A DNA stretch of 64,000 nt from JAKVBH01 sp049800955 (GCF_049800955.1 NZ_JBNAGA010000003.1:248001-312000); one strand, 5' to 3'; counted from the first letter of the stretch, positions 41,106 through 50,500 are shown. Program-made: numbers and translations. Notes: generated by a model from the sequence alone, not told the origin.

Positions 41106-41807
41106 TCAGAAACCGATTGCGATCCCGTAGCTGACATCAATGGCCTTGTTGCTCCAGGCCGTAATGCCCGCGCGCAAGGCCGGACTTCGGGGTTGATTGC
41201 TGAAGAGATCAAGGTGGCTCGAGACGCGCAGGAAGCCCAGATCTTCAAAATCCTCCGCGTCCACGTCCAGCAAGTCGGATGACAGATGCGCGCGAAAATG
41301 GGTGCGCTGCGCGCCGAGGCCAAACCGCAAGTCAGCCGTGCGACCGTTCAGGACATCCCAGGTTTTGCGGGCCTCTGCTGACGAGCCAAGAGAGAGATAC
41401 CGCAAGGAGATTGTCACAGGGTCGGTGAAGACACCAATGCCTTCGGGCAACTTGTAGCGGCGCAGCCCGTAGCTGCCGAGGACCCCGGCATGCAGCGACC
41501 AATTGTTGAGGGTGTCGAACACGCGCCAGCTGATCTCCGCGGCGATCTCCTGACCTTGCCCAAGATTGCGCGCGCCTGTTGTGCCGTCTGAGGTCTCTCC
41601 GAAGAGCGGTACATCGCTACCGCTATCAAACGATTCCCCAAAAAACGCCGTGAAGAGGGCCGCCTGGGCCGCCTGTTCGCTCTGGGCTGACCCGGTGCCC
41701 AGTCGGAGTTGAAATTCGGGGGCTTCGGCTCGCGCGTAGGTGGACAAGGCCACAAGCGAGAGCGCAAACATCCCTGATTTGCGCGCGCATCCGTCCCAGT
41801 TTGGCAT
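41106..41807 (-). CDS. Putative outer-membrane beta-barrel protein
   Basis: A 233-residue exported protein with a signal peptide ending YARA near residue 27. The mature part alternates polar and hydrophobic residues in the manner of transmembrane strands (EIAAEISWRVFD, WSLHAGVLGSYGL, ITAWSNKAIDVSYGIAIGF) and ends in Phe, the usual C-terminal signal of outer-membrane barrels. No specific family is recognised. It lies antisense between two RTX genes, convergent with the first and 82 nt divergent from the second, so a role with the secreted proteins is conceivable but unproven. Confidence 0.72.
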   Translation of the reverse strand: MPNWDGCARKSGMFALSLVALSTYARAEAPEFQLRLGTGSAQSEQAAQAALFTAFFGESFDSGSDVPLFGETSDGTTGARNLGQGQEIAAEISWRVFDTLNNWSLHAGVLGSYGLRRYKLPEGIGVFTDPVTISLRYLSLGSSAEARKTWDVLNGRTADLRFGLGAQRTHFRAHLSSDLLDVDAEDFEDLGFLRVSSHLDLFSNQPRSPALRAGITAWSNKAIDVSYGIAIGF

Positions 41808-41889
41808 GCGTATTCTTTCCACCGTGACAATCCTTACGCGGCTCTTTACCTATAAGTTCAGGAGAATCCCATTAAATGGAGACCGCCAA

Positions 41890-44310
41890 ATGGCAACGTT
41901 AACCAGTACAGTTGAAAATCTCGAAACGCTCGCCATCGAACTCGACACGGACATCAGCATCGAGTCCGAATTCGATGACCTGTTGGAGCAATTCGAAGAG
42001 CTGATCGAAACCACTGACCCTGTCTTCACGACGATTTCCTCGACCCTGATCGAAATGGAATTCGGCGACTTCACGGTCGAGCTTGCCGGTACGTCGCTGG
42101 GCCCTGTGGGCAGTGTGTCCGAGTTGGAAGATGCGATTGAGAATGCCACAGCGTCGGGCAATTTCACCAGCTTCACAGTCACCCATACAGCAGGTTCGAC
42201 CGATACCGAAATCCTGGTCCTGACGCCTAACTTTGAAGGCTACTCGCTGACATCGGGGGATGTATCGGTTGTGTTGGCCGGCAGCCTGCCTCTTGGCTTC
42301 CCGACACTCTTTTCGCTGTCTGACGCGGTCGAAGAGCTGGGCCAGGCCATCGAAGATACACGCAACGGCGTTCCGCTTTCCGCGTCTGAACGCAGCGATT
42401 TGATCGCGACCCTGTCTGATTTCTCATTTGAAGGTGTGTTTGCCTCGCAAGCTGGCGGCTCGTCCGTTTCGTTGTCCTTGAGCAACGAGGAAGCCAGCGC
42501 CCAGATCAACGATCTGGAATTGGTCATCACGGGCAGCTTCGTCGGTCTGGAGACATTGGGAGATCTGGCCGATCTGATGTTGACCATTGTCGAAGATCTG
42601 GGTCCTGACTTCGATGGCTTTGGTGATATCGACTACGATGAAATCGACGGTGTTGAGATCGCCACTGCCGAATTCTCGCTGGACGGGGATCCTCTGGTCA
42701 CGCTTGAGATGGGCGAAGAAGGCGAAGCGGACGTTATCGAGATTGACGGCGTCGAGTATGATGGCGTGATCGTCGGCACCGAGGATGACGATTTCGAGCG
42801 CCTCGAACTGGCAGATAATTCCGAGGTCGGCCTCATGCTTGGCTTTGGCGGCGATGATACGCTTGCCTCCTTTGACTCCGATGTTGGCCGCTATGATATC
42901 CGCGGCGGCGCGGGCAACGATGTCCTGATCGGCGGTGATCTGGGCGATACGTTGAACGGCGGCGCTGACAACGATGAGCTCTATGGCCTGCAAGGCGACG
43001 ATACGCTCTTTGGCGAGGATGGTGATGATACCCTCTTCGGCGAAGAGGGCGACGACAGCATTCGCGGCGGTGAGGGCAACGACAGCATCGACGGTGATGC
43101 CAATCCCTTCGTGGAGTTTGAATCGGCGCAAGGCAACGGTGACGACACGCTGCGCGGCGATGGCGGCGATGACACGCTCCTTGGCGGCGATGGCAACGAC
43201 AGCATCCTCGGCGGCGCGGACAATGACGCGCTCTCAGGCGGCGATGACAATGACACGCTGCGCGGTGATGACGGCAACGACACGCTGGATGGCGGCGACG
43301 GCAACGATTTTGTGCGTGGTGGCGCCGGTGACGATTCCGGACGCGGTCAGGATGGCAATGACGTCATGCTCGGCGACGCGGGCAACGATTCCCTGCGCGG
43401 CGGCCGTGGCGAAGACAGCCTGCGCGGTGGCGATGACAACGATCTGCTGCGCGGTGAACAGGGCAATGACACGCTGGATGGCGACGCCGGAAACGACACG
43501 CTCTCCGGCAGCTCCGGTGACGACAGCCTGCGGGGCGATCTTGGCAATGACCGTCTGTTTGGCGGCTCCGGCGATGATGTGGCCCGCGGTGACGAAGGCG
43601 CTGACGAAATAGACGGCGGCACGGGCAACGACAGCCTCTACGGCGGCGATGGCGATGATACGGCCACAGGCGGCACCGGCGATGATCTGTTGGTCGGCGG
43701 TGACGGCGAGGACCGCATGTTCGGCGGCGATGACGGCGATGTCATCTACGGTAATTCCGGCGAGGACACGCTGAACGGCGAAGACGGAAACGACTGGTTG
43801 TCGGGCGGCAGTGGTGACGATCTGGTGTTGGGTCGCGCGGGCAACGACACGATGCGCGGCTCCAACGGCGACGACCGTTTCTTCGGCGGCGCCGATGATG
43901 ACGTGATTGCCGGCAACAACAACGACGATACGCTCAACGGCGGCTCCGGCGATGACCGGTTGTTTGGAGGCTCCGGCAACGACGTACTTGTCGGCGACGG
44001 TGGCGCAGACTTCCTCAACGGCGGGTCGGGTGCAGATGTCTTCGTCTTTGAAGAGGTGTCCGACAGCCCGCATTCCGGTCCGCGCGACGAGATCGCCGAT
44101 TTTGTCAGCGGGACCGATATGATCGATCTCTCGGGCTTTGATGGCACGTTGACCTTCGTGGGCAGCACCTACACAGGCGCGGGCAACGAAGTGCGATACA
44201 ATGACAATATCGGGCGGCTCTATATCGACATCGATGGCGATAACGCATCCGATTTCTCCGTGGATCTCGATGGCGCGCCAACGCTGCTTGGGAGCGACTT
44301 GATCCTCTGA
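41890..44310 (+). CDS. RTX protein 2: unknown N-terminal module plus calcium-binding repeats
   Basis: An 806-residue protein without a signal peptide. Residues 1-310 form a module I do not recognise; it holds three related stretches at about 61-85, 124-150 and 208-235 (VELAGTSLGPV, VVLAGSLPLGF, LVITGSFVGLE, each followed by an LxDA/LADL helix). Residues 320-717 are canonical RTX repeats, and 717-806 is the secretion target domain nearly identical to those of RTX 1 and 3, ending SDLIL. GGAGA lies upstream of the ATG at 41890. Probably secreted by a type I system encoded elsewhere. Confidence 0.87.
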   Translation: MATLTSTVENLETLAIELDTDISIESEFDDLLEQFEELIETTDPVFTTISSTLIEMEFGDFTVELAGTSLGPVGSVSELEDAIENATASGNFTSFTVTHTAGSTDTEILVLTPNFEGYSLTSGDVSVVLAGSLPLGFPTLFSLSDAVEELGQAIEDTRNGVPLSASERSDLIATLSDFSFEGVFASQAGGSSVSLSLSNEEASAQINDLELVITGSFVGLETLGDLADLMLTIVEDLGPDFDGFGDIDYDEIDGVEIATAEFSLDGDPLVTLEMGEEGEADVIEIDGVEYDGVIVGTEDDDFERLELADNSEVGLMLGFGGDDTLASFDSDVGRYDIRGGAGNDVLIGGDLGDTLNGGADNDELYGLQGDDTLFGEDGDDTLFGEEGDDSIRGGEGNDSIDGDANPFVEFESAQGNGDDTLRGDGGDDTLLGGDGNDSILGGADNDALSGGDDNDTLRGDDGNDTLDGGDGNDFVRGGAGDDSGRGQDGNDVMLGDAGNDSLRGGRGEDSLRGGDDNDLLRGEQGNDTLDGDAGNDTLSGSSGDDSLRGDLGNDRLFGGSGDDVARGDEGADEIDGGTGNDSLYGGDGDDTATGGTGDDLLVGGDGEDRMFGGDDGDVIYGNSGEDTLNGEDGNDWLSGGSGDDLVLGRAGNDTMRGSNGDDRFFGGADDDVIAGNNNDDTLNGGSGDDRLFGGSGNDVLVGDGGADFLNGGSGADVFVFEEVSDSPHSGPRDEIADFVSGTDMIDLSGFDGTLTFVGSTYTGAGNEVRYNDNIGRLYIDIDGDNASDFSVDLDGAPTLLGSDLIL

Positions 44311-44331
44311 ACGCCTTGATTACTGATTGGA

Positions 44332-44360
44332 GGCGCGCGGGTTCTGCTCGCGCGCCTTGT
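44332..44360 (+). terminator. Hairpin between RTX genes 2 and 3
   Basis: GGCGCGCG at 44332-44339 pairs perfectly with CGCGCGCC at 44349-44356, followed by TTGTTTA. It could attenuate or end transcription before RTX gene 3, which starts 28 nt further on. Confidence 0.7.
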
Positions 44361-44387
44361 TTATTGAGCAATGGAGGCTGACACCGC

Positions 44388-46322
44388 ATGCAGACGTTGA
44401 CAATGGCGACCGCCGTGAGCCGAGAATCCGCGCAATTTCGGGTGATCGAGGCCTGGGCGCGCTCCGTGGAAGACCGATCTGACGGTGCACTCGACATTGA
44501 GGTCTTCGCAGCGGGTGAGTTGATCGGTGCATTTGAAGTCACGGACGCGGTCAGCGCCGGGCAGATCGATCTGGGTTGGACGTCGCCTGCCTTCACGCCG
44601 TTTTTCTTTCCCGCCGTGAACGGTCTGGTTGTCCCAGGTGATGCGCCTTTGGGCTCCGTGGCCTCGGAGAGTGCCTGGCAAGTCCTGACGGACACGGACG
44701 AACCCGGCGTCAATATTGAGATTTTGGCCGCTGCCATGTCGGGCTTGTCGCAGATTGCATTGCGCGGACCGTTTGCAGGGTTCGAGGGATTGAAGATCGC
44801 GGCCCAAGGGGCGCTTGGCTCTGTGCTCAGTACGATGGGGGTCTCTGTTCAAAATATACCCGCCGGAGAGGTGGCCTCGGCGCTCGCGTCGGGGGCGATC
44901 GATGGTTTTGCATCCTCGTTCGATTTGGCCAGACGGTTGGAGTTTGATGATCTTATCGCGGAACGCCTTGTTCTGCCGGACAATGCCTTGGCAGGGCTTA
45001 TTCCCTTTGCCCTGATGGCCAACGAAGACGCCTTGGCAAATCTGCCGCCGGCGCTCCGCGACCTTTTGCTGGAGGAAACCGGCGCAGGTTTGTCTCGCGA
45101 GCTTGGGGCGCGGATGGAGGCGACAGAGCGCGCAGCTTTGGAGGTCATCACAACGCCGGAGCGGGCTCTGGATGGCGCGGCGCTTGATGCATTTGCGGCG
45201 GCAGTCGAGACGTATCGCGACGGTTTGTCCGCCCAGGCGCGCGCGGCCAATGACGCCTTCCGGCATGCCCTGTCGAACGGGACAGAAGGCGCGCTGATCT
45301 ACGGCACGGAAAGTGCCAATGCGCTGGAGGGCTCGGGCAGGGACGATCAGATCGAGGCCTTTGGCGGCGATGATACGATCCGGGCCGCGGACGGTGAGGA
45401 TTCCGTCCGCGCGGGGCAGGGGAACGACTCGGTGCGCGGCGGCGCCGATGATGACCTGCTGCGCGGTGAACAAGGCGACGATACGCTGGATGGCGATGCG
45501 GGTAACGATACCTTGTCCGGGAGCGCCGGTGACGATTCTCTGCGCGGTGACGGCGGGGATGACAGGCTGTTTGGCGGCGCGGGCGAGGATACCCTGCGCG
45601 GTGGCTCTGGAGACAATGAGCTCTCGGGCGGCGCAGGCGCTGACAAGCTCTACGGTGGCAGCGATGACGATACGCTGAACGGCGGGGCTGATGCGGATCT
45701 CCTCGTGGGATCGGGCGGCAACGACTCCCTGCGCGCGGGAGACGGAGATGACACGCTCTTTGGCAATGCGGGGGATGATCGTCTGAACGGCGAGGACGGC
45801 GATGACTGGGCCTCTGGCGGGTCTGGTGATGATCTTCTGCTGGGACGCGCGGGACAAGATACGATGCGCGGCTCTACGGGAGATGATCGGTTTTTCGGCG
45901 GCGCGGATGAGGATGTTCTGGCGGGCAACGGCAACAACGATACGATCCATGGCGGGTCTGGTGATGACCGGCTGTTTGGCGGATCGGGAAATGATGTGTT
46001 GGTGGGCGACAGTGGGGCAGACCTGCTCAATGGCGGATCGGGGGCCGATGTCTTTGTCTTTGAGACTGTCGCTGACAGCCCGCATTCCGGCCCGCGCGAC
46101 GAGATCGCTGATTTCGTCAGCGGGACTGACAGGATTGATCTCTCAGGGTTTGCGGGGACGCTGAGCTTTGTGGGCAGCACCTATACCGGGGCAGGCAACG
46201 AGGTGCGCTACAATGAGAGCATCGGACGGCTCTATGTCGATCTTGACGGTGACAGGGCCTCTGATCTGTCCATTGATCTGGATGGCGCGCCGGAGCTGCG
46301 CGCCAGTGATTTGATTTTGTAA
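44388..46322 (+). CDS. RTX protein 3: TRAP/DctP solute-binding domain fused to RTX repeats
   Basis: A 644-residue fusion. Residues 1 to about 290 match the DctP/TRAP solute-receptor fold: AWARSVEDRSDGALDIEVFAAGEL at the start, FEGLKIAAQGALGSVLSTMG, and PAGEVASALASGAIDG, the hallmark of the second lobe. The usual ligand-binding Arg in GLKxR is replaced by Ala (GLKIAA). There is no Sec signal; the protein starts directly in the domain. Residues 305-555 are RTX calcium repeats and 556-644 the same secretion target domain as in RTX 1 and 2. GGAGG precedes the ATG. It would place a TRAP-type binding domain outside the cell. No TRAP permease genes are nearby. Confidence 0.88.
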   Translation: MQTLTMATAVSRESAQFRVIEAWARSVEDRSDGALDIEVFAAGELIGAFEVTDAVSAGQIDLGWTSPAFTPFFFPAVNGLVVPGDAPLGSVASESAWQVLTDTDEPGVNIEILAAAMSGLSQIALRGPFAGFEGLKIAAQGALGSVLSTMGVSVQNIPAGEVASALASGAIDGFASSFDLARRLEFDDLIAERLVLPDNALAGLIPFALMANEDALANLPPALRDLLLEETGAGLSRELGARMEATERAALEVITTPERALDGAALDAFAAAVETYRDGLSAQARAANDAFRHALSNGTEGALIYGTESANALEGSGRDDQIEAFGGDDTIRAADGEDSVRAGQGNDSVRGGADDDLLRGEQGDDTLDGDAGNDTLSGSAGDDSLRGDGGDDRLFGGAGEDTLRGGSGDNELSGGAGADKLYGGSDDDTLNGGADADLLVGSGGNDSLRAGDGDDTLFGNAGDDRLNGEDGDDWASGGSGDDLLLGRAGQDTMRGSTGDDRFFGGADEDVLAGNGNNDTIHGGSGDDRLFGGSGNDVLVGDSGADLLNGGSGADVFVFETVADSPHSGPRDEIADFVSGTDRIDLSGFAGTLSFVGSTYTGAGNEVRYNESIGRLYVDLDGDRASDLSIDLDGAPELRASDLIL

Positions 46323-46369
46323 GCGGGCCTACGGGGGGCGATCCGCTTTGCCGATGCTACAGGCTTTGA

Positions 46370-47620
46370 TCAGCTCAGCTTGACCAGAGCGTGGCGCTTT
46401 TTGCCTGCCGACAGCTTGACCGGTGAGGCGAGGGCCTGAGCATCGAGCATCAGGCCCGCATCGGTCAGGGGTGCATCATCAATCCTGGCTCCGTTTTCCG
46501 CAATCAGGCGCTTGGCCTCCTTGCCGGATTTGGCGAGGCCCGCCTTGACGATGAGCTGGACGATGGAAATCCCGTCGCCGACATCTGCCTCAGAGAGATC
46601 CAGCGTTGGCAAATCATCCCCCACGCCGCCTTTCTCGAACACTTCGCGCGCCGTGGCCTCTGCCGTCTCCGCGGCCGCGCGGCCATGCAACAGAGCGGTG
46701 ACTTCGCCCGCCAGCACGATCTTCGCGTCGTTGATCTCAGCCCCGCCCAAAGCGCCCAGCCGGTCGCATTCCTCTACGGGCAGCTCGGTGTAGAGCTTGA
46801 GAAACCGGCCCACATCAGCATCGGTTGTGTTGCGCCAGAACTGCCAGAACTCGTATGGCGAAAGCATCTCGGCATTGAGCCAAACCGCGCCCGAGGCGGA
46901 TTTGCCCATCTTCTTTCCATCGCTGGTGGTCAGCAGGGGCGAGGTGAGCCCATAGATCTCATGGTCCAGAACCCGGCGCGTCAGGTCGATCCCGTTGACG
47001 ATGTTGCCCCATTGATCCGACCCGCCCATCTGCAACACGCAGCCATAGCGGCGGTTGAGCTCGAGGAAGTCATAGGCCTGCAGGATCATGTAGTTGAACT
47101 CGAGAAACGATAGCGATTGCTCCCGATCCAGCCGCGATTTGACGCTTTCAAAAGCGAGCATGCGGTTGACCGAGAAGTGCCGTCCGATGTCGCGCAGAAA
47201 ATCGAGGTAATTGAGCCCGTCCAGCCATTCGGCATTGTTGAGCATCATGGCGCCTGAGGGGCCATCGTTATAGTCGATATATGCGGAGAACACCTGTTTG
47301 ATGCCCGCAATGTTGTCATCGATCTGTGCAGGCGTCAGCAGCGGGCGCTCATCGGCGCGAAAGCTCGGATCGCCCACCTTGGTTGTCCCGCCGCCCATCA
47401 GCGTGATCGGGCGCCCGCCGGTCTTTTGCAGCCAGCGCAGCATCATGATCTGGATGAGTGAGCCGACATGTAGGGATTTGGCCGTGGCATCAAAGCCAAT
47501 ATAGGCCGGCATCCCGCCCTTGAGCGCGGCATCGTCGAGGCCTTGGTAATCCGTACAATCCGCAAGGAACCCGCGCTGCATCATTACAGCCATAAAGTCG
47601 GATTTGGGATGGTAGGTCAT
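46370..47620 (-). CDS. tyrS: Tyrosyl-tRNA synthetase
   Basis: A 416-residue class I synthetase that charges tRNA(Tyr). The HIGH-like signature is SLHVGSL near residue 50, KMSKS is KMGKS near residue 230, and the tyrosine pocket includes QMGGSDQWGNI. The C-terminal S4-like domain is present (IVKAGLAKSGKEAKRLIAENGARIDD). GGAGAG precedes the ATG at 47620. It is divergent from anmK with 61 nt between starts, and convergent with RTX gene 3. Confidence 0.98.
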   Translation of the reverse strand: MTYHPKSDFMAVMMQRGFLADCTDYQGLDDAALKGGMPAYIGFDATAKSLHVGSLIQIMMLRWLQKTGGRPITLMGGGTTKVGDPSFRADERPLLTPAQIDDNIAGIKQVFSAYIDYNDGPSGAMMLNNAEWLDGLNYLDFLRDIGRHFSVNRMLAFESVKSRLDREQSLSFLEFNYMILQAYDFLELNRRYGCVLQMGGSDQWGNIVNGIDLTRRVLDHEIYGLTSPLLTTSDGKKMGKSASGAVWLNAEMLSPYEFWQFWRNTTDADVGRFLKLYTELPVEECDRLGALGGAEINDAKIVLAGEVTALLHGRAAAETAEATAREVFEKGGVGDDLPTLDLSEADVGDGISIVQLIVKAGLAKSGKEAKRLIAENGARIDDAPLTDAGLMLDAQALASPVKLSAGKKRHALVKLS

Positions 47621-47681
47621 GACGGCTCTCCGATATGCTGGGCTTAAGCCTATAAAGGGCAGGCGGGGTGAGGAAAAGGGC

Positions 47682-48776
47682 ATGTTGAAAGAGGGCAGGA
47701 TCTGGGCCGTGGGTGCCATGTCGGGCACGTCGCTCGATGGTGTGGATGTGGCGGCACTGGACTCCGATGGCGAGCACATCTTCGGCTTTGGCGAGAGCGG
47801 CTATCGCGCCTATTCCCCGACCGAACGACAGCTCCTGCGCGCGGCTTTGGGGCGGTGGCCGGGTGACGATCTGGAAGCGGCGCAGGAGGTCATTCACAGG
47901 GCGCATCTTGAAGCGCTCCGCGAGATGCCCGGTGCGCTCATTGGCTTTCATGGCCAGACGCTGGCTCATGATCCATCGGGCCGGGGCACTCATCAATTGG
48001 GGGATGGTCAGGCATTGGCCGACGCGTTGCAGAGGCCCGTCGTGTGGGATTTCCGGACGGCTGATGTGCAGCTTGGTGGCCAAGGCGCGCCTCTGGCACC
48101 GTTCTATCACTTTGCCTGTGCCCGCTACATTGGTGCCAAGGCGCCGATGGCTTTCCTCAATCTTGGCGGGGTCGGCAACATCACATGGGTTGATCCGCGC
48201 AAATCGGGCCCTGAAGTGCAAGGCGCGCTTTTGGCGTTCGACACTGGCCCGGCCAATGCCCCGCTCAATGATCTGATGACAGCCCGGCGTGGCGTGCCTT
48301 TTGACGAAGACGGCGCGCTTGCCAGGACAGGAACGGTCGCAGACGGCGCGCTCGAGCTCTTTTTGCAAGAGGCGTATTTTCGCAAGATGCCCCCCAAATC
48401 GCTGGACCGGGACGACTTCGCGCTCATGCTCGATCTCGTCAAGGAATTGTCAGACGCAGATGCGGCGGCGACCATGTGCGCGATGGCAGCCAGCGCTGTG
48501 ATGCAGGGCATGGAATATCTGCCCGAGAAGCCTGCGCAGCTCCTCGTCTGCGGGGGAGGCCGGCACAATCCTGTCATCATGGACATGCTCTCCGTCGCGC
48601 TTGATTGCCCTGTGCGCCCGGTCGAACATGTGGGGCTCGATGGCGATATGCTTGAGGCGCAGGCCTTTGCATATCTGGCAATCCGCGTGGCGCGCGGCCT
48701 GCCGACGTCTTGTCCCACCACTACAGGTGTGCAAGCGCTTGTGGGGGGCGGCGTCGTGAGCTGGCCTGCGGGCTGA
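47682..48776 (+). CDS. anmK: Anhydro-N-acetylmuramic acid kinase
   Basis: A 364-residue kinase that phosphorylates and opens 1,6-anhydroMurNAc during peptidoglycan recycling. Motifs are VGAMSGTSLDGVDVAALDSD, IGFHGQTLAHDP, FLNLGGVGNITWV and the ATP/substrate site FDTGPANAPLNDL. The ATG at 47682 has GAGGAAAAGGG upstream. It is a partner in function to the AmpD-like amidase at 15024, though not adjacent. Confidence 0.96.
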   Translation: MLKEGRIWAVGAMSGTSLDGVDVAALDSDGEHIFGFGESGYRAYSPTERQLLRAALGRWPGDDLEAAQEVIHRAHLEALREMPGALIGFHGQTLAHDPSGRGTHQLGDGQALADALQRPVVWDFRTADVQLGGQGAPLAPFYHFACARYIGAKAPMAFLNLGGVGNITWVDPRKSGPEVQGALLAFDTGPANAPLNDLMTARRGVPFDEDGALARTGTVADGALELFLQEAYFRKMPPKSLDRDDFALMLDLVKELSDADAAATMCAMAASAVMQGMEYLPEKPAQLLVCGGGRHNPVIMDMLSVALDCPVRPVEHVGLDGDMLEAQAFAYLAIRVARGLPTSCPTTTGVQALVGGGVVSWPAG

Positions 48777-48842
48777 CCGGTCGCGGTCATGCCCCCTTTG
48801 TGTCTCGCGGGTGCGCGTCGTGTCACGGGGGCGTGCCCCCGC

Positions 48843-49811
48843 TCAAAGATCAGCCACTTGCACAACGACCTTACCGGTTGAGCGCCGCTCGCGGAGCAGT
48901 TCCAGCGCGTCGCGTGCTTCTGCCAAAGGCAAGACGTTGGAGACGTGAGGCTTGATGCGCCCGGCCGCATACCAGTCAAACAATTCGGTCAGTGAGCCTG
49001 TCAACGCCGCCGGGTTGAACTTCAGATAGCCGCCCCAATAGACGCCCATAACGGTGAGATTTTTGACCAGCAGATGGTTGGCAGGCACGGAGGGCACATC
49101 TCCGGAGGCAAACCCTATGGGCAACAGGCGCGCTTCGGGGTTGCAGGCGCGAAACGCATCCTTGAATTGCGCGCCGCCCACGGGATCATAAACAACATCA
49201 GCACCGCCAAGCGCTTTGACCTCGGCCCGCAAATCCGCATGGCTCGCGTCAATCAGATGGTCCGCACCGGCTGCCTTGGCGGCCTCAAGCTTTGCGGCAC
49301 CGCGCGCGCAGGCAATGACTTCCGCGCCCATCAACTTGCCGATCTCGACGGCTGTCAGCCCAACGCCGCCCGCCGCGCCCAGCACCAGCAATCGCTCACC
49401 GGGTTGCAAACGGGCGCGGTGCTTCAGCGCCAGATGAGAGGTACCATACGCAACTTGAAACGCGGCTGCGTCCACCAATGACATCGCATCGGGCAGTTGC
49501 ACGGCGCGGTTTGCATCAAAACATCCGTACTCAGCCAAACCGCCCGATCCTCCAAAGACCGCGATCCGGCTGCCGATGGGAGGCGCGGTAACACCCTCGC
49601 CAAGGGCTTCCACATAGCCCGCCACTTCCATGCCGAGGGTGAAAGGCGCGTCGGGTGTCTCCTGATAGGTGCCTTTTTCCATCAGCAGGTCCGCGAAGTT
49701 CAATCCGCAAGCGCCAATGCGCAAGAGAATCTGTCCCGGTCCGGGCTCGGGTTTCTCGATCTCTGTCAGCGCGGCGGCACTACCAGTGGTTGAAATATGA
49801 AAGGCCTGCAT
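48843..49811 (-). CDS. NADPH:quinone oxidoreductase-like MDR protein
   Basis: A 322-residue medium-chain dehydrogenase/reductase of the zinc-free quinone oxidoreductase type. The N-terminal GroES-like domain has CGLNFADLLMEKGTYQETP; the nucleotide site is LGAAGGVGLTAVEIGKLMGAEVIA; the zinc-ligand cysteines of alcohol dehydrogenases are absent. Substrate unknown; quinones or enones are typical. Just downstream, at 48827-48841, is a GGGGGC/GCCCCC hairpin. Confidence 0.9.
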   Translation of the reverse strand: MQAFHISTTGSAAALTEIEKPEPGPGQILLRIGACGLNFADLLMEKGTYQETPDAPFTLGMEVAGYVEALGEGVTAPPIGSRIAVFGGSGGLAEYGCFDANRAVQLPDAMSLVDAAAFQVAYGTSHLALKHRARLQPGERLLVLGAAGGVGLTAVEIGKLMGAEVIACARGAAKLEAAKAAGADHLIDASHADLRAEVKALGGADVVYDPVGGAQFKDAFRACNPEARLLPIGFASGDVPSVPANHLLVKNLTVMGVYWGGYLKFNPAALTGSLTELFDWYAAGRIKPHVSNVLPLAEARDALELLRERRSTGKVVVQVADL

Positions 49812-50088
49812 CGCTCATCTCCTGCAGAATTGTCACAAACAGGCCTATCTTGTGACACTCCTGAGTGCAAAGGAGATATATGGGGGGTGGTATGATACCG
49901 CTTTGCGTGTGCTGTCGCCAAATAGCGCCCGTATGGCGCGCAAATAACACTTGCTTTAAGCGCCGAAGTTACTAACCTTGGCGCGTCCGGCTGAATGCCC
50001 GGTGATTGTGATGATTTTGGTAAGAGTGTGGAAATGGTCTCGCTGTATCGTATAGCTGGGCCGCATATTAAAGAGCAAGGACGATAAC

Positions 50089-50469
50089 ATGGCACATCCC
50101 GTAGACGTTCACGTCGGAAAACGCATTCGTCATAGACGCTGGCTGGTCGGTATGACCCAACAGCAATTGGCAGAACGTGTGGGGATCAAGTTCCAACAGA
50201 TCCAGAAATATGAGACAGGGGCCAATCGCGTCAGCGCGTCCCGTCTTTGGGACATTGCCGAGGCGCTTGATGTGCCCGTGAGTTTCTTCTTCGAGGGGAT
50301 CGAAGAAGGTGAGATCGAGGCCGCAGATCAATCCGCGAGCAGCGCGGTCCCCGCGGACCTGTTGGGCGACAAGGAAGCCCTCGATCTTGTGCGCTCTTAT
50401 TACGCTATTCCTGAAAATCAGCGCCGCCGCCTCTTTGAGCTTGCGCGCGTGCTGAGCGACGTCGCATAA
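50089..50469 (+). CDS. XRE family transcriptional regulator
   Basis: A 126-residue DNA-binding protein. Residues 8-70 form a Cro/C1-type helix-turn-helix: GKRIRHRRWLVGMTQQQLAERVGIKFQQIQKYETGANRVSASRLWDIAEALDVPVSFFFEG. The C-terminal half is acidic then helical (LVRSYYAIPENQRRRLFELARVL). Related proteins are common single-domain regulators in alphaproteobacteria; targets are unknown. It precedes the HisN-like gene by 31 nt. Confidence 0.92.
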   Translation: MAHPVDVHVGKRIRHRRWLVGMTQQQLAERVGIKFQQIQKYETGANRVSASRLWDIAEALDVPVSFFFEGIEEGEIEAADQSASSAVPADLLGDKEALDLVRSYYAIPENQRRRLFELARVLSDVA

Positions 50470-50500
50470 GCGGCCCCGCCGGATCTGGCGGGAGGAATAG

